Assembly: GCF_016907315.1 (NCBI RefSeq)
Contig: NZ_JAFBBS010000001.1
Location: 558,001 to 622,000, forward strand
Direction: 5' to 3'
Source: Microbacterium esteraromaticum
GTDB lineage: Bacteria > Actinomycetota > Actinomycetes > Actinomycetales > Microbacteriaceae
Length of the DNA: 64,000 nucleotides
Every line of letters begins with the position of its first letter. Within the stretch, counting starts at the first letter, position 1. The notes under the pieces are model-generated. The model did not search any database and was not told the origin of the DNA. It worked only from the letters and a program-made list of their open reading frames with translations. A program made the translations under genes and the position numbers. This document shows, piece after piece, positions 1 to 12,904 of this stretch.

Positions 1-607
1 CCGCGAGCATCGCAGCGAGAAGCGAGTACGCGCCGGCGAGCGTCAGCACGACGACGAGCAGGCGTTCGAGGGGGCCGATCAGCCTGCCGCCCTGGAAGCC
101 CGACGCACCCTGCTGGGGTTGACGCAGCTGCCCTCCGCGGAAGCGTCCGCCCGCCTCGACGGGGCGCCAGGTGCCCTCGCGGTCGAGGGCGGCGCGCACG
201 ATCAGGTTCCCCGATTCTGCGACGACGAGCAGCACGCCGACGGCGAGGACCGCAGCGTCGAAGCCGATCTCGCCTTCGGGCGACGGCAGATGCCAGACCT
301 CGCCGATGAGTCCCGGGGTATCGCGCTCGGGCATCAGCGCGGTGGTCGCACCTGCCAGCACCGCGAGCAGCACCGCAGGCCAGAAGGATGCGCTGCCCGT
401 CGCATCCAGTGGCATCGACCGCACCCAGGCGAGTCCGACCACGACCGCGATGGCCGCCTGCACGCCCGCGTCGCTGAGGACGCCGGCTACCACGATCGCC
501 GTCGCCAGCAGGATCAGGAGGACCACGCGGACGACGGACCGGGTGGCGAAGCGCCGGATCAGGTCGGCGGCGCCGGCCGCTGCCAGGGCCAGCCCCGCGA
601 GGATCAT
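1..607 (-). CDS. Membrane protein downstream of SatD, partial
   Basis: The reading frame runs off the left edge of the window, so the C-terminus is missing; about 200 residues are visible. It starts with ATG inside the satD stop (ATGA overlap), so the two are translationally coupled. The visible part has several hydrophobic stretches rich in Ala, Val and Leu (around residues 2-15, 24-45, 50-65, 78-95 and 125-140), separated by short polar loops, as in a polytopic membrane protein. I do not recognise the family. Satellite position after SatD suggests that the two act together; this is inference from the coupling only. Confidence 0.75.
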   Translation of the reverse strand, partial: MILAGLALAAAGAADLIRRFATRSVVRVVLLILLATAIVVAGVLSDAGVQAAIAVVVGLAWVRSMPLDATGSASFWPAVLLAVLAGATTALMPERDTPGLIGEVWHLPSPEGEIGFDAAVLAVGVLLVVAESGNLIVRAALDREGTWRPVEAGGRFRGGQLRQPQQGASGFQGGRLIGPLERLLVVVLTLAGAYSLLAAMLA

Positions 608-1248
608 GAACGCTCCCCCGTCATGAGCGCCAGCCCATCGAGAAGCGCGGCAGCGCCCGAGCTGCGCAGTGCCTTCGACACAGCGGGCTGCGTGATGCCC
701 TCCTGCTCGGCGAGCGCGCTCTGGGAGAGTCCGCCGATACGGCCGTAGGTGAGGCGCCGCTCGCGCTCGGTCATGCGCACGACGATCGCGTCGCGCGCCA
801 GCAGATAGGCGTTGCTCGTCGACACCTGGGATTCCATGACCTCATCCTGCCCGGGGGCGGCGACAATCCAGCTGCGGGCCGTCGGCACGGCTCGCTCCTG
901 ACGGGCGTGCACCGTATCGATCGCCTCTCGCGCGGCCCACCAGCCCGGGCCGTCGGTGAGCTCGCGGTGCGCGGACTCGATCGCGCGGATCTCGCCGATG
1001 CCCAGCCCATAGCGGAACTCGATGCCCTCCGGCAGCGCGAGCTGCAGCAGCAGCACGCCTGCCAGCGCGTCGTCGAGAGTGCGGTACACGCCCTGCTGCT
1101 CGTCGCCGACCGTGGGCTGCAGCGGCTGATCGGCGAGCGGATGCTCGCGCTGGACGCGCACGATCGTCTCGTCGAACACCCGCTGGGCTCCGGCCCGGTC
1201 GCGGAGTCGACGTGAGCCGACGATGTCGGCGATCACTGCGACGACCAT
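604..1248 (-). CDS. SatD family protein
   Basis: A 214-residue protein that opens with the IADIVGSR motif typical of the SatD family. The C-terminus (about residues 165-205) reads like a helix-turn-helix, with LSQSALAEQEGITQPAVSKAL resembling a recognition-helix region, so the protein may bind DNA. SatD was named in Streptococcus from an acid-tolerance locus; its biochemical role is not established. The start is the ATG six bases after a TACGGT -10-like hexamer (1255-1260), so the transcript is probably leaderless. A 49-bp palindrome lies just upstream and could be its own operator. It overlaps a membrane protein gene by four bases. Confidence 0.8.
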   Translation of the reverse strand: MVVAVIADIVGSRRLRDRAGAQRVFDETIVRVQREHPLADQPLQPTVGDEQQGVYRTLDDALAGVLLLQLALPEGIEFRYGLGIGEIRAIESAHRELTDGPGWWAAREAIDTVHARQERAVPTARSWIVAAPGQDEVMESQVSTSNAYLLARDAIVVRMTERERRLTYGRIGGLSQSALAEQEGITQPAVSKALRSSGAAALLDGLALMTGERS

Positions 1249-1263
1249 GCCATCACCGTAGCA

Positions 1264-1312
1264 CGAATAGTTTCGATTTATGCCCCATTCGGTTATAAGT
1301 CGGAACTATTCG
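1264..1312. promoter_or_regulatory. Palindromic operator upstream of satD
   Basis: Two 18-base arms, CGAATAGTTTCGATTTAT at 1264-1281 and ATAAGTCGGAACTATTCG at 1295-1312, are inverted copies differing at two positions. The block is AT-rich against its surroundings and lies directly upstream of the satD -10-like hexamer TACGGT at 1255-1260. There is no T-run, so an operator fits better than a terminator for argH, which ends at 1325. Its binder is unknown; the HTH-containing SatD protein is the obvious candidate. Confidence 0.6.
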
Positions 1313-1324
1313 CGGAGACTCCGA

Positions 1325-3725
<2,401 letters not shown>

Positions 3726-3729
<4 letters not shown>

Positions 3730-4949
3730 TTCGGCTCCTTGATGTCGGGAAGGTTCTGGGCGACGGCTGTGAGAGCAGCGCCGAAACGCGTGACGAACTC
3801 GTCGATCTCATCGTCGCCGATCGTGTAGGCGGGTGCGATGCGGATGACGTCGTCCGTCGGCGCATTGACGATCAGGCCGCGTTCGTGCGCGGCGGCTCGG
3901 ACGGCGGCGGCGACCGGCTGGGTGAGGCGGATGCCGATGAGCAGGCCTGCGCCGGACGTGCCGCCGACGAGCGGCAGCGACAGCACGGCCTCGCGCAGCT
4001 GCGCTCCGCGAGCAGTGACATTCGCGAGGAGGTTCTCGCTCTCGATGTGACCGAGCACGGCGTTGGCGACGGCGCTCGCGAGCGGATTGCCACCGAAAGT
4101 GGAGTTGTGCGTGCCGGGATAGAACAGGTCGCTGGCGGCACCGAAGGTGATGAGCGCGCCGAGCGGGAAGCCCGCTCCGATGCTCTTAGCCACGGTCACG
4201 GCATCCGGAGTCACGCCCTCGCGCTGGAAGGCGAACCACTCCCCCGTGCGTCCAGAGCCGGTCTGCACCTCGTCGAGGATCAGCAGCGCATCGTGCTCGG
4301 TCGTGAGCTCGCGGGCGCGGGCGAGGAACCCGGCCGGCAGCTCGACCACTCCTGCCTCGCCCTGGATCGGCTCGACGATCATCGCCGCGACGGCGTGCGA
4401 TGAGAAGGCCGACTCGAGGCCCTCGATCGAGCGCTCGACCGTGATGACATCAGGGAGGGCGGGCTGGAACGGGTCACGGTACGCAGCCTTGGGCGTCAGC
4501 GAGAGCGTACCCATGGTTCGTCCGTGGAAGGCGCCCTCGACGACGAGGATCGCCGTGCGTGCGCGCCCCTCGGTCTCGGCGAAGCGCGCACCGTGCAGCC
4601 GCGAGAGCTTGATGGCCGTCTCGTTGGCCTCGGCGCCGGAGTTCGCCAGGTACACGCGCCCCTGCTCACCCGTGCCGGCGAGTCGTTTCAGCCGTGCGGC
4701 GATCTCGAGCTGCGCCGGCGAGGCGAAGTAGTTCGAGACATGCGAGAGCGTCGCCGCCTGGCGGGAGACGGCGTCGACGAAGACAGGATGGGCATGCCCG
4801 AGGCAGTTGACCGCGATGCCGCCGAGGAAGTCCAGGTAGCGGTTCTCGTCGGCATCCCACACCCAGGACCCCTCGCCGCGGGTCAGCAGCGCCAGCCGTC
4901 CGCCCAGGCTCATCAGGTCTCGTGCGGCGTCTTCGCTCCACTCATGCAT
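3726..4949 (-). CDS. argD: Acetylornithine aminotransferase
   Basis: PLP enzyme of the class III aminotransferases, 407 residues. It converts N-acetylglutamate semialdehyde to N-acetylornithine and may also act in lysine synthesis, as in other bacteria. The PLP lysine sits in the motif [15 protein letters not shown], and the phosphate-binding GAEANE and the LILDEVQTG motif with the ring-stacking Asp are present. It overlaps the end of argB by eight bases and the start of argF by four. The start ATG is the first in frame after the argB end and gives the expected N-terminus for the family. Confidence 0.95.
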
Positions 4950-5844
4950 CCTTGACCACCTCCGTGCCGATTCCCTTGCTCGTGAACAGCTCGACGAGCA
5001 CCGAGTGCGGCACCCGTCCGTCGATGATGGCTGCGGCGTCGACGCCGCCCTCGACGGCGTCGAGGCAGGCGCGCATCTTGGGGATCATGCCCGACTCGAG
5101 CTGCGGGAGCATGGCGGTCAGGTCGTGCGACGTGAGGTGCGAGACCAGCGAGTCGCGGTTCGGCCAGTCGGCGTAGAGACCCGGCACGTCGGTGAGGATC
5201 ACCAGCTTGCGGGCGTTCAGCGCGACCGCGAGTGCGGATGCCGCGGCATCCGCGTTCACATTGAGAGACTGGCCGGGGTGATCGAGGTCGGGCGCGATCG
5301 ACGAGACGACAGGAATGCGTCCGGCGGCGAGATGATCGAGGACGGGAGTCGGGTCGACCTGCACGACGTCGCCGACGCGACCGAGATCGACCTCCTCGCC
5401 GTCGATCATGACCCCGCGGCGACGGCCGCCGAACAGACCCGCGTCCTCCCCGCTCAGGCCGGTGGCGATGGGGCCGTGCGAGTTGATCTTGGCGACGAGC
5501 TGAGGGTTCACCTGACCGGTGAGCACCATGCGCACGACCGAGATGGCCTCGGTGTTGGTGACCCGGTACCCGCCCTTGAACTCACTGGGGATGGCGAGCC
5601 TGTCGAGCATGTTGGAGATCTGCGGACCGCCGCCGTGCACGACGACGGGCTGCACGCCGACGTAGCGCAGGTAGGCGATGTCCTGGGCGAAGGCCTCCTG
5701 CAGCTCGTCCGAGACCATCGCGTTGCCGCCGTACTTGACGACGACGATCTGGTCGCGGAACTTCTTGAGCCAGGGCAGGGATTCGATGAGGGTGGCGGCC
5801 TTGACGGCGGCCTCCTCGGGGGCGGTGTCCTGAATATCCGTCAT
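4942..5844 (-). CDS. argB: Acetylglutamate kinase
   Basis: Phosphorylates N-acetylglutamate with ATP, 300 residues. The KYGGNAM motif near residue 40 (phosphate binding) and GGGPQIS near residue 75 (substrate binding) mark the amino-acid kinase family. The frame is open further upstream, but the ATG at 5844 is preferred because it overlaps the argJ stop as ATGA and leaves an N-terminus of normal length. The N-terminal extension of about 25 residues before the kinase core resembles the arginine-sensitive type, so feedback inhibition by arginine is likely; this is family knowledge, not a reading of the allosteric site. Confidence 0.95.
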   Translation of the reverse strand: MTDIQDTAPEEAAVKAATLIESLPWLKKFRDQIVVVKYGGNAMVSDELQEAFAQDIAYLRYVGVQPVVVHGGGPQISNMLDRLAIPSEFKGGYRVTNTEAISVVRMVLTGQVNPQLVAKINSHGPIATGLSGEDAGLFGGRRRGVMIDGEEVDLGRVGDVVQVDPTPVLDHLAAGRIPVVSSIAPDLDHPGQSLNVNADAAASALAVALNARKLVILTDVPGLYADWPNRDSLVSHLTSHDLTAMLPQLESGMIPKMRACLDAVEGGVDAAAIIDGRVPHSVLVELFTSKGIGTEVVKDA

Positions 5845-6998
5845 GAGGCGTATGCGCTGTTCTCGTGCACGTAGTCGTGGGTCAGGTCGTTGGTGAGGAT
5901 CGTCGCCGTGGCGTCGCCGACCTTGAGGTCGATCTCGATATGCGTCTCGCGAGGCGTCAGATCCACCTCCTCGCGGGGCCGGTCCGGTCCGCCCGCGGTG
6001 CACACCCGCACTCCGTTCATCGACACGTCGACGTCATACGGGTCGAACTGGGCGGAGGTGGTGCCGATCGCGGCGAGCACCCGCCCCCAGTTGGGGTCGT
6101 TGCCGAAGATCGCAGCCTTGAACAGGTTGTTCCTGGCGACGGAGCGGCCGACCTCTACGGCCTCGGCCTCGGTCACGGCGTTCTTCACTTCGATCGCGAT
6201 GCTGTGACTCGCGCCCTCGGCGTCGGCCTGCAGCTGCACAGCCAGGTCGCGGCACAGGTCGGCGAGAGCGTCGGCGAAGTCGTCGAGGTCGGGCCGGATG
6301 CCGCTGGCCGCGCTCGCGAGCAGCGTCACCTGGTCGTTGGTGGACATGCATCCGTCGGAGTCGAGTCGGTCGAAGCTGACCCCGGTCGCCTTGCGCAGCG
6401 CCGCGTCGGCTTCGGATGCCTCCAGATCGGCGTCGGTGGTGATCACGACCAGCATGGTGGCGAGCCCAGGTGCGAGCATGCCCGCGCCTTTGGCCATGCC
6501 GCCGATCGTCCATCCGCCGCGGCTGATGACGGCGGTCTTCGGCACGGTGTCGGTGGTCATGATCGCGGCGGCCGCATCGTCGCCCCCGTCAGGGCTGAGG
6601 GCTGCGATGCCGCGCTCGAGGCCGTCGAGCACCTTGGTGCGGAAGACCTCGTCGCCGGTGCCGATCAGGCCGGTGGAGCACACCAGCACGTCGCCGGCAC
6701 TGACATCCAGCAGCTCCCCGGCCTTCTCGGCGGTGAGGTGGGTGGTCTGGAAGCCGAAGGCGCCGGTGAAGCAGTTGGCACCGCCGGAGTTCAGCACGAT
6801 GGCCTCGACCACCCGGTCGACGATCACCTGCTGCGACCAGATGATGGGGTTCGCCTTCGCGCGATTCGTGGTGAACACGGCGGCGCCCACCTTGCGAGGG
6901 CCGCGGTTGACGACGACGGCGACGTCGGGCTTGCCGGTGCTCTTCAGACCGGCGGCGACTCCTGCCGCCTCGAATCCCTGGGGGGCGGTGACGCTCAC
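5841..6998 (-). CDS. argJ: Bifunctional ornithine acetyltransferase / N-acetylglutamate synthase
   Basis: ArgJ moves the acetyl group from N-acetylornithine to glutamate, giving the cyclic arginine pathway, and can also make N-acetylglutamate from acetyl-CoA. The 385-residue precursor cleaves itself before the catalytic threonine; the expected motif is visible as [18 protein letters not shown], with cleavage between Ala and Thr. The start is GTG in a GTGA overlap with the argC stop. Presence of ArgJ explains why no separate argA or argE is seen in the cluster. Confidence 0.95.
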   Translation of the reverse strand: MSVTAPQGFEAAGVAAGLKSTGKPDVAVVVNRGPRKVGAAVFTTNRAKANPIIWSQQVIVDRVVEAIVLNSGGANCFTGAFGFQTTHLTAEKAGELLDVSAGDVLVCSTGLIGTGDEVFRTKVLDGLERGIAALSPDGGDDAAAAIMTTDTVPKTAVISRGGWTIGGMAKGAGMLAPGLATMLVVITTDADLEASEADAALRKATGVSFDRLDSDGCMSTNDQVTLLASAASGIRPDLDDFADALADLCRDLAVQLQADAEGASHSIAIEVKNAVTEAEAVEVGRSVARNNLFKAAIFGNDPNWGRVLAAIGTTSAQFDPYDVDVSMNGVRVCTAGGPDRPREEVDLTPRETHIEIDLKVGDATATILTNDLTHDYVHENSAYAS

Positions 6999-8047
6999 GG
7001 CGCGACTCCGTTCACGGTGAGGGCGCGGCCTTCGGGCAGGCCGAGCGCGATGTTCATGGACTGCACAGCGGCACCCGCGGTGCCCTTGACGAGGTTGTCG
7101 ACGGCGGTGACGATGGTCACGCGGTTCGCCGCGCGGTCGATCGCCAGGCCGATCAGCGCGGTGTTCGCGCCGAGCACGTCTGCCGTGCGAGGGAAGTGCC
7201 CTGCTGGCAGCAGCTGCACGAAGGTCTCGTCACTGTAGGCGCTCTGCCACGCGTCGCGGATCTGCGCGTCGCTCACCCCCTCGGCGATGGTCGCTGTCGA
7301 GGTGGCCAGGATGCCCCTCGCCATCGGCACGATCACGGGCGTGAATGAGATGCGGATGCCGTCGGGCGCCGTTCCGGATGCCGCGGCGAGCGCCTGACGG
7401 ATCTCGGGGATGTGCCGGTGCGTGCCGCCGACCGCGTAGGGGTTGGCGGTGCCGAGGATCTCGCTGCCGAGCAGGTTCGTCTTCAGGCTCTTTCCCGCGC
7501 CGGACGGGCCCACAGCCAGGACACTGACGATGTCGGATGCCTCGATCACACCGGCTGCCACACCGGGCGCGAGGCTGAGGCTGACGGTGGAGGCGTTGCA
7601 GCCGGGGGCCGCGATACGCCCCGCACCCCGCAGGTTCTCGCGCTGCTTGCCGCCATCGACGAGCAGCTCGGGCACGCCGTAGGTCCAGGGTTCGTGGAAT
7701 GCACCGCCGTAGAAGGCGTCCCACGCGTCCTCTGAGGTCAGCCGGTGGTCAGCCCCGGCATCGATCACGAGAGGAACGTCGCCCAGGGCGTCCGTGTACT
7801 GACCCGACTGCCCGTGCGGCAGGGCGAGGAAGACGACGTCGTGGCCGGAGAGGATCTCGGGAGTCGTGTCCTGCAGAGTGAGGTGCGCGAGCGAGCGCAG
7901 ATGCGGCTGGTGCTCGATGAGCGCCTGACCGGCGTTGGAATGCGCGGTCACGGTGCGGATCTCGATGTCGGGATGGGCGGCGAGAAGCCGCAGGATCTCG
8001 CCTCCTGCATAGCCGGATGCGCCGGAGACGGCGACGGAGTACGTCAT
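6995..8047 (-). CDS. argC: N-acetyl-gamma-glutamyl-phosphate reductase
   Basis: NADPH-dependent reductase of N-acetylglutamyl phosphate, 350 residues, first gene of the arg operon. The N-terminal nucleotide-binding loop GASGYAGGE and the active-site cysteine motif APGCNAST are present. The ATG is preceded at six bases by TAAGGT (8054-8059 on the reverse strand), a -10-like hexamer, so the message is probably leaderless. All six arg genes follow with overlaps and no room for internal promoters, so regulation should act here. Confidence 0.95.
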   Translation of the reverse strand: MTYSVAVSGASGYAGGEILRLLAAHPDIEIRTVTAHSNAGQALIEHQPHLRSLAHLTLQDTTPEILSGHDVVFLALPHGQSGQYTDALGDVPLVIDAGADHRLTSEDAWDAFYGGAFHEPWTYGVPELLVDGGKQRENLRGAGRIAAPGCNASTVSLSLAPGVAAGVIEASDIVSVLAVGPSGAGKSLKTNLLGSEILGTANPYAVGGTHRHIPEIRQALAAASGTAPDGIRISFTPVIVPMARGILATSTATIAEGVSDAQIRDAWQSAYSDETFVQLLPAGHFPRTADVLGANTALIGLAIDRAANRVTIVTAVDNLVKGTAGAAVQSMNIALGLPEGRALTVNGVAP

Positions 8048-8316
8048 GCTTCCACCTTAACGGTCGGTGCTCGGTCGACCCGGGAGATGACGCGGGCGAG
8101 AGCGGAGAACGGGGCCGGGGCGGCGACACCGGCGCCGTGCCCGCCGAGCATGACGGGAAGCGCGGGGTCGCCTAGAGTCGGCGGCCGCCGCGGCGTCGGC
8201 GCACAGGAGCAGCGCTCAGAAGGCGCTGAGCGATGTGGTGTGCGGCCGAGGGCATGCCGTGACAGTAGCGCCGGGAACGCGGCGTTCGCAAATCGAGGTG
8301 TCCCCGGCGCCACGGT
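8048..8316. other. Intergenic region upstream of argC
   Basis: About 270 bases between the end of the thiamine fusion gene and argC. It contains the argC -10-like hexamer and, at 8213-8232, a small inverted repeat (CGCTCAG and CTGAGCG) without a T-run that may end the thiamine transcript. No convincing ARG-box palindrome and no gene is seen. Confidence 0.5.
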
Positions 8317-10443
8317 TCAGCGCAGGTCGAAGAACGCCCGCTCGTGCTCGGACGCGAGCATGAACGCGCGCTGCATCCGCCGCCTGACCTGCTCGTCGGC
8401 AGTGGCCGCCGCCGACATGACGAAGCCGATCGCTCGCTCGCTCGCCTCGGCGAACCCCGGGTCGGCGTAGGTCGTGAGCCACGACGCGTAGCGATGCCGG
8501 GGATCCAGAGCGCGTGCTCCGAACGCACCCGCACGCAGGCGGGCGCCGAGGTCGGCGTACAGCCAGAAGCAGGGCAGCACCGCCGCGATGAGCACCGCGT
8601 ACTCGCCGGAGAACGCCGCCGCCCGCAGGTGGTCGAGGTAGGCGGTCGTCACCGGGCTGGGCTCGGCGTCGAACGTCTCGGCTTCGACGCCGGTCTCTGG
8701 TGTGAGCCACGACGCGTGCAGCTCGAGCTCGCCGTCGATGCAGCCTCTCGCCGATTCCGCCCAGAAGGCCTGCTCCTCAGGACTCGGCGCGAGACGCGCG
8801 GCCTCGGCGAGAACCCGCGCGTACTCGCGCAGGTACAGCGCGTCCTGCGCGAGATAGCGGAGGAACCGCTCGCGGTCGAGAGAGCCGTCCGCCAGCGCGC
8901 GGATGAACGGCAGCTCGTCGATGGCCGTCCGGACGTCGGCGATGCCCTGCCACCACTCGTCACGGACCTCATAGGGCGTGGGGCGGGTTCTCAGGCCGCC
9001 CCGCTGCCACAGTCCCGCGAAGTGATTCACCGGACCATGGCCCCTGCCCACGTCGAGCGCGTCGCCGGCGCGCAGCGACTCCCGCAGCCACGCGCGCGCC
9101 TCGCACACGGCATCCGGCCACTCGTTCCCCGCGGCACGCAGCGTCGCCAGCCCGGACGACAGCGAGCACCCCGTGCCATGCGTGCTGCCGGTCTCGATGC
9201 GCGCGCCGTCGAAGGCGGCGATGACGCCGTCTTCGCCGACGAGGGCATCCGGCGCCGACGGGCCGCCGAGGTGACCACCCTTGGCGAGCACGAGGGCGCC
9301 GGTCTCGGCCGAGACGCGCTGCGCGGCGCACAGGGCGTCGTCCCAGCCATGCAGCGGCCGCCCCGCGAGCACGGCCAGCTCGGCGAGGTTGGGAGTGACG
9401 ACATCCGCGAGGGCCGCGAGGTCACGCAAGGCCGATTCCGCCCGTGCATCGAGCAGTCGGTCGCCGCTGGTGGCGACCATCACGGGGTCGAGCACGACCG
9501 TGGCCGGCCGATGCGCGGAGAGCCATTCGGCGACGGTCTCGATGACCTCGGCGCTCGCCAGCATCCCGATCTTCACCGCGTCGATCCCGATGTCGTCAGA
9601 GAGGGCTCGCAGCTGGTCGCGCAGGAACCCGGCCGGAGGCACGTGCACAGCACGCACGCCCTGGGTGTTCTGCGCGGTCAGCGCCGTGATCGCCGCCATG
9701 CCGTAGCCGCCGTGCGCGGCGATCGACTTGAGGTCGGCCTGGATTCCGGCACCGCCGGAGGGATCGCTGCCCGCGATGCTCAGCACCCGCGGCGCTGTGC
9801 GCCCCGTCCACAGCCGCCTGATCTCCTGCGCCGCCTGCCTGGCGTCGTCGGCGGCGCAGATGGCAGAGACGACCGCGACGCCGGCAGCGCCCGCCTCGCG
9901 GAGGGGTGCGATGTCGTCGACGCCGATGCCGCCGATCGCCACGGCGGGAACCGGGCTGTCTGCGGCGAGCGCACGGAATCCATCGACGCCCAGAGCCGGA
10001 GGATGATCCGGCTTCGTGGCGGTAGGGCGGATCACTCCCACACCGATGTAGTCGACCGTTCCCGCGGGCAGGGCACGGACGGCATCGAGATGCGCGGTGG
10101 TGTTCGCGGTGAGTCCGATCAGCGCATCGGGGCCGAGCAGGCGCCTGGCGTCGGCGACGTGGATGTCGGACTGGCCCACATGCACGCCGTCGACGCGCGC
10201 TCCCCGCCGTCGGGCCTCGACCACCGCATCGACGCGATCGTCGACCACGAGCAGGGCCCGACCGGCGATCGCCTCGCTCAGCGCGATCAGCTGCTCGACG
10301 ATCGAGGCGTCCGGGGCGTCCTTGTCGCGAAGCTGTACCACGGTGACACCGCCGGCCACTGCATCGCGGACCGTGTCGACGACGCCCCGATCGCCGCACA
10401 GGTCCGGATCGGTGACGAGATACGTCGACAGGTCGGCACTCAC
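8317..10443 (-). CDS. thiED: Trifunctional ThiE-ThiD-TenA fusion protein
   Basis: One 708-residue chain joins three thiamine enzymes. Residues 1 to about 215 are thiamine-phosphate synthase ThiE (VVQLRDKD near the start, [17 protein letters not shown] for the substrate loop). Residues about 218 to 475 are HMP/HMP-P kinase ThiD ([18 protein letters not shown], and the catalytic [11 protein letters not shown]). Residues about 490 to 708 match TenA/thiaminase II (domain with [12 protein letters not shown] and [21 protein letters not shown], whose Cys fits the catalytic position). Together with thiM it can make TMP from salvaged thiazole and pyrimidine. It overlaps thiM by four bases and lies behind the TPP riboswitch. 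No stop or frameshift separates the domains. Confidence 0.93.
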   Translation of the reverse strand: MSADLSTYLVTDPDLCGDRGVVDTVRDAVAGGVTVVQLRDKDAPDASIVEQLIALSEAIAGRALLVVDDRVDAVVEARRRGARVDGVHVGQSDIHVADARRLLGPDALIGLTANTTAHLDAVRALPAGTVDYIGVGVIRPTATKPDHPPALGVDGFRALAADSPVPAVAIGGIGVDDIAPLREAGAAGVAVVSAICAADDARQAAQEIRRLWTGRTAPRVLSIAGSDPSGGAGIQADLKSIAAHGGYGMAAITALTAQNTQGVRAVHVPPAGFLRDQLRALSDDIGIDAVKIGMLASAEVIETVAEWLSAHRPATVVLDPVMVATSGDRLLDARAESALRDLAALADVVTPNLAELAVLAGRPLHGWDDALCAAQRVSAETGALVLAKGGHLGGPSAPDALVGEDGVIAAFDGARIETGSTHGTGCSLSSGLATLRAAGNEWPDAVCEARAWLRESLRAGDALDVGRGHGPVNHFAGLWQRGGLRTRPTPYEVRDEWWQGIADVRTAIDELPFIRALADGSLDRERFLRYLAQDALYLREYARVLAEAARLAPSPEEQAFWAESARGCIDGELELHASWLTPETGVEAETFDAEPSPVTTAYLDHLRAAAFSGEYAVLIAAVLPCFWLYADLGARLRAGAFGARALDPRHRYASWLTTYADPGFAEASERAIGFVMSAAATADEQVRRRMQRAFMLASEHERAFFDLR

Positions 10444-11303
10444 AGCGCACCCGCCTCGATGCGGTTGGTGCTCTCGTCGACGCGCGCTTCGGCCTCGATG
10501 TCAGCAGGATCGATCCCGGAGAGCGCGTCGAGCAGGGCGACGGCGAAGCTACCGGGGCCGTCCGCCGCGCGGGCGGCGTGCTCGGCGGCGATCGTGTACA
10601 CCAGCGTCGCGGAGGCGACGGCATCCAGCGCGTCCGCTCCGACCGAACGCGCCGCGCCGAGGAACGCCGCCATGAGCGCGCCGAGGGCGCAGCCACCGCC
10701 GGTGACGCGAGTGAGCAGGGCGTCACCGTTCGCGATGCGGATCGTGCGGGTGCCGTCTGTCAGCAGGTCGACCGGCCCGGAGACCGCGACCACGCTGCCG
10801 CATCGCTCGGCGATCGCGCGAGCGGCATCGATGGCCGCATCCGGCGCATCGACGGCATCCACGCCCCGACCTCCTGCGCCGGTTCCCGCCAGCGCGAGGA
10901 TCTCGCTGGCGTTGCCGCGCACGGCCGTCGGATGCAGCGATGCGAGTTCGGCGGCGAGCGCGGTGCGCACGGGCAGCGCGCCGACCGCGACGGGGTCGAG
11001 CACCCACGGGGTGCCGGCGGTGTTCGCTCCGGCGACGGCCTCGAGGCTCGCCGCACGCTGCTCCGGGGTGGGCGTGCCGAGGTTGATCAGCAGCCCGGAC
11101 GCGACTCCGGCGAACATGCCGGCTTCTCCGACGATGTCGACCATCGCCGGTGACGCTCCGACGGCGAGCAGGGTGTTCGCGGTGAAGCCGGTGACCACCG
11201 CGTTCGTGATGCAGTGCGTGAGCGGTGGCGCCTCTCTCACGCATGTCAGGAGGGCGGCGGCGACGGCCGGGACTCGGGTGGACGGACGCAGAGGATCGCT
11301 CAT
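10440..11303 (-). CDS. thiM: Hydroxyethylthiazole kinase
   Basis: Phosphorylates the thiazole moiety for salvage into thiamine, 287 residues from the chosen start. The ribokinase-like fold is indicated by [11 protein letters not shown] near the N-terminus, the phosphate-binding [17 protein letters not shown] with its catalytic Cys near residue 195, and the Ala-rich C-terminus. The frame is open through the upstream riboswitch, but the ATG at 11303 is chosen because it lies about eight bases after the GGGA that is both part of the aptamer's closing helix and the ribosome binding site. thiM and the fusion gene form one TPP-controlled operon. Confidence 0.92.
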   Translation of the reverse strand: MSDPLRPSTRVPAVAAALLTCVREAPPLTHCITNAVVTGFTANTLLAVGASPAMVDIVGEAGMFAGVASGLLINLGTPTPEQRAASLEAVAGANTAGTPWVLDPVAVGALPVRTALAAELASLHPTAVRGNASEILALAGTGAGGRGVDAVDAPDAAIDAARAIAERCGSVVAVSGPVDLLTDGTRTIRIANGDALLTRVTGGGCALGALMAAFLGAARSVGADALDAVASATLVYTIAAEHAARAADGPGSFAVALLDALSGIDPADIEAEARVDESTNRIEAGAL

Positions 11304-11307
11304 GGGC

Positions 11308-11382
11308 GACATCCCTTCGCTAGTACGAACTAGATCAGGTTCGACGGGTGTGATCTCAGCCGCGGATGCGGCACCCCGTGTC
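11308..11382 (-). promoter_or_regulatory. TPP riboswitch (THI element)
   Basis: On the reverse strand the conserved aptamer blocks GGGGTGCC, CTGAGATCACACCC, GAACCTGATCTAGTT and TAGCGAAGGGA occur in order over 75 bases. Outer bases GACA and TGTC close the P1 helix. The 3' strand of P1 contains the likely thiM ribosome binding site (GGGA), five bases before the ATG, so TPP binding should block translation initiation. No separate expression-platform terminator is seen. Confidence 0.95.
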
Positions 11383-11439
11383 ACTGCACGCGAGTCTAGC
11401 GAGGCGTCGGTCGTGTTCAGCGCCGAGAGACGCCGGATG

Positions 11440-12411
11440 TCAGGACGACGTCAGCTCGTGGATCAGGGCCTCCTCGTCGTCGCGGCTCAGCCCCGCCCGC
11501 CGCTCGCGGTCGAGACCGCGAGCGCGCTCGTCGTCGAGCACAGCGCGGATGGTGTCATCCGGCGGGGTGAGGCGTCCCCCGGCGGCGCGATACGCGGAGT
11601 TGTCACGACGCATGAACCCGGGCATGTCGGCCGGCAGCCACAGCGGCAGCGAGCGCTCTCCCATCCAGTACTGCACATCATGAGCTTCGAGCCAGGCGTC
11701 GCCGGCCTCCAGCAGCTCGCCGGTGTGGCCGGCTGCCGCACGGATGCGGCTGAGCAGGTCGGCGAGCAAGTGCACATCCCCGATGGCGTTCACAATGCCC
11801 CGGCGCGGCTTGCCGGAGAGGAACTCCGCGAGGTCGTCGACGTCGATCACCTGGGCCGAGCGTCCGGCGAGCTCGGGCACCAGCACCGGCCCGATGCCCG
11901 CCCTCGCGAAGGCCGCCGCCCAGTACCCGAATCGGTCGCTCGGGTCACCAGGGCCGACGATCAGCCCTGGTCGCACGATGAAGGCTCGCTCGCCGAGAGT
12001 CGAGACCGCCTGTTCGGCGGCGACCTTCTGGGCACCGTACTCGTACTCGTCGCCGGGTCGCGCAGGCGCATGCAGCTCGCCCGACTCGTCGAGCCCCTCG
12101 CTCGCATCGTCGGAGTACACCGACATCGATGAGACGTACGTCCAGTGCTCGGTGCGATCGCCCAGCGCCTCGACCGCCTGCGCGACGTGCTCTGCGCGCG
12201 AGGAGATGTCGACGATCTCGTCCCAGCGGTGCTCGGCGAGCCGGTCGTACACCCCGGGTGCATCGCGGTCGCCTCGAAGCAGGACAGTGCCGTCCGGCGC
12301 CGCCCGATCGCCGCGCGCGAGACAGGTCACCTCCGCTCCGGCATCCCGCCATCGACGCGCGATGCGCCCCGAGAGCCATCCTGTTCCACCGAGTACGAGC
12401 ACCTTGGTCAT
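11440..12411 (-). CDS. NAD-dependent epimerase/dehydratase family protein
   Basis: A 323-residue extended short-chain dehydrogenase. The N-terminus has the dinucleotide-binding motif [13 protein letters not shown], and the catalytic Tyr-Lys pair appears as YGAQK near residue 145, after SSMSVYSD, which supplies the serine. The C-terminal part has the [15 protein letters not shown] segment common to actinobacterial reductases of this group. Substrate cannot be named: candidates are nucleotide sugars or isoflavone-reductase-like compounds. It stands alone between the riboswitch (reverse direction) and the cupin gene and is cytoplasmic. Confidence 0.8.
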   Translation of the reverse strand: MTKVLVLGGTGWLSGRIARRWRDAGAEVTCLARGDRAAPDGTVLLRGDRDAPGVYDRLAEHRWDEIVDISSRAEHVAQAVEALGDRTEHWTYVSSMSVYSDDASEGLDESGELHAPARPGDEYEYGAQKVAAEQAVSTLGERAFIVRPGLIVGPGDPSDRFGYWAAAFARAGIGPVLVPELAGRSAQVIDVDDLAEFLSGKPRRGIVNAIGDVHLLADLLSRIRAAAGHTGELLEAGDAWLEAHDVQYWMGERSLPLWLPADMPGFMRRDNSAYRAAGGRLTPPDDTIRAVLDDERARGLDRERRAGLSRDDEEALIHELTSS

Positions 12412-12475
12412 GCCGCAATGACACCACTCGGCTGGAGGCGACGGAAGCGATTCCGCTCAGAGCGTCAGACGGCGC

Positions 12476-12904
12476 TCACCATGGCATCGGACGGTCCGGG
12501 CCGCGCCGGGAGTCGTCCGGCATGTGCGGAAGACTCTCGCCGCCGGAGCGGATGCACAGCCAGCGCAGCTCTGCCGGACTGTCCGGCAGGGCGCGCCAGG
12601 TGCGCCAGACGCCCTGGCCCACGCGCACCACCGTGCCCTCGGCGACGTCGACGACGTCATCGTCGAGACCCATCTGGCCGCGGCCGCCGAGGAAGACGTA
12701 CAGCTCCTCGACCTTCTCGTGCACATGCCAGTAGCCGGCCTGCTCGCCTGGCACGAGCGCATTGGCCGTCATGCCGATGTACTGCATGGTCAGCTCGTGG
12801 TCCACGACACGTCGTCCGTCGCGCGAGCGCGCCTCATCGAAGCCGCCGTGGAAGGCACGCCAGTCCTGCTGCGCGCCGATCTCGATCACCTGGTAGTCGC
12901 TCAT
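12476..12904 (-). CDS. Cupin domain protein
   Basis: A 142-residue single-domain protein with the cupin pattern: GYWHVHEKVEELYVFLGG gives the first metal-binding motif (H, H, E), followed by a GRGQMGLDDDVVDVAEGTVVRV second strand region. The chosen ATG overlaps the upstream oxidase gene's stop by four bases, so the two are coupled. Such small cupins often act as sugar isomerases, dioxygenases or sensors; nothing here fixes the substrate. The C-terminus is Pro and Arg rich and carries no recognised domain. Confidence 0.8.
   Translation of the reverse strand: MSDYQVIEIGAQQDWRAFHGGFDEARSRDGRRVVDHELTMQYIGMTANALVPGEQAGYWHVHEKVEELYVFLGGRGQMGLDDDVVDVAEGTVVRVGQGVWRTWRALPDSPAELRWLCIRSGGESLPHMPDDSRRGPDRPMPW

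Noticed and set aside
8344..12132. Very long forward-strand open frame of over 1,200 codons
   Set aside because: It is antisense to the thiamine genes, is extremely Arg/His-rich and has no domain; high GC content leaves such frames open.
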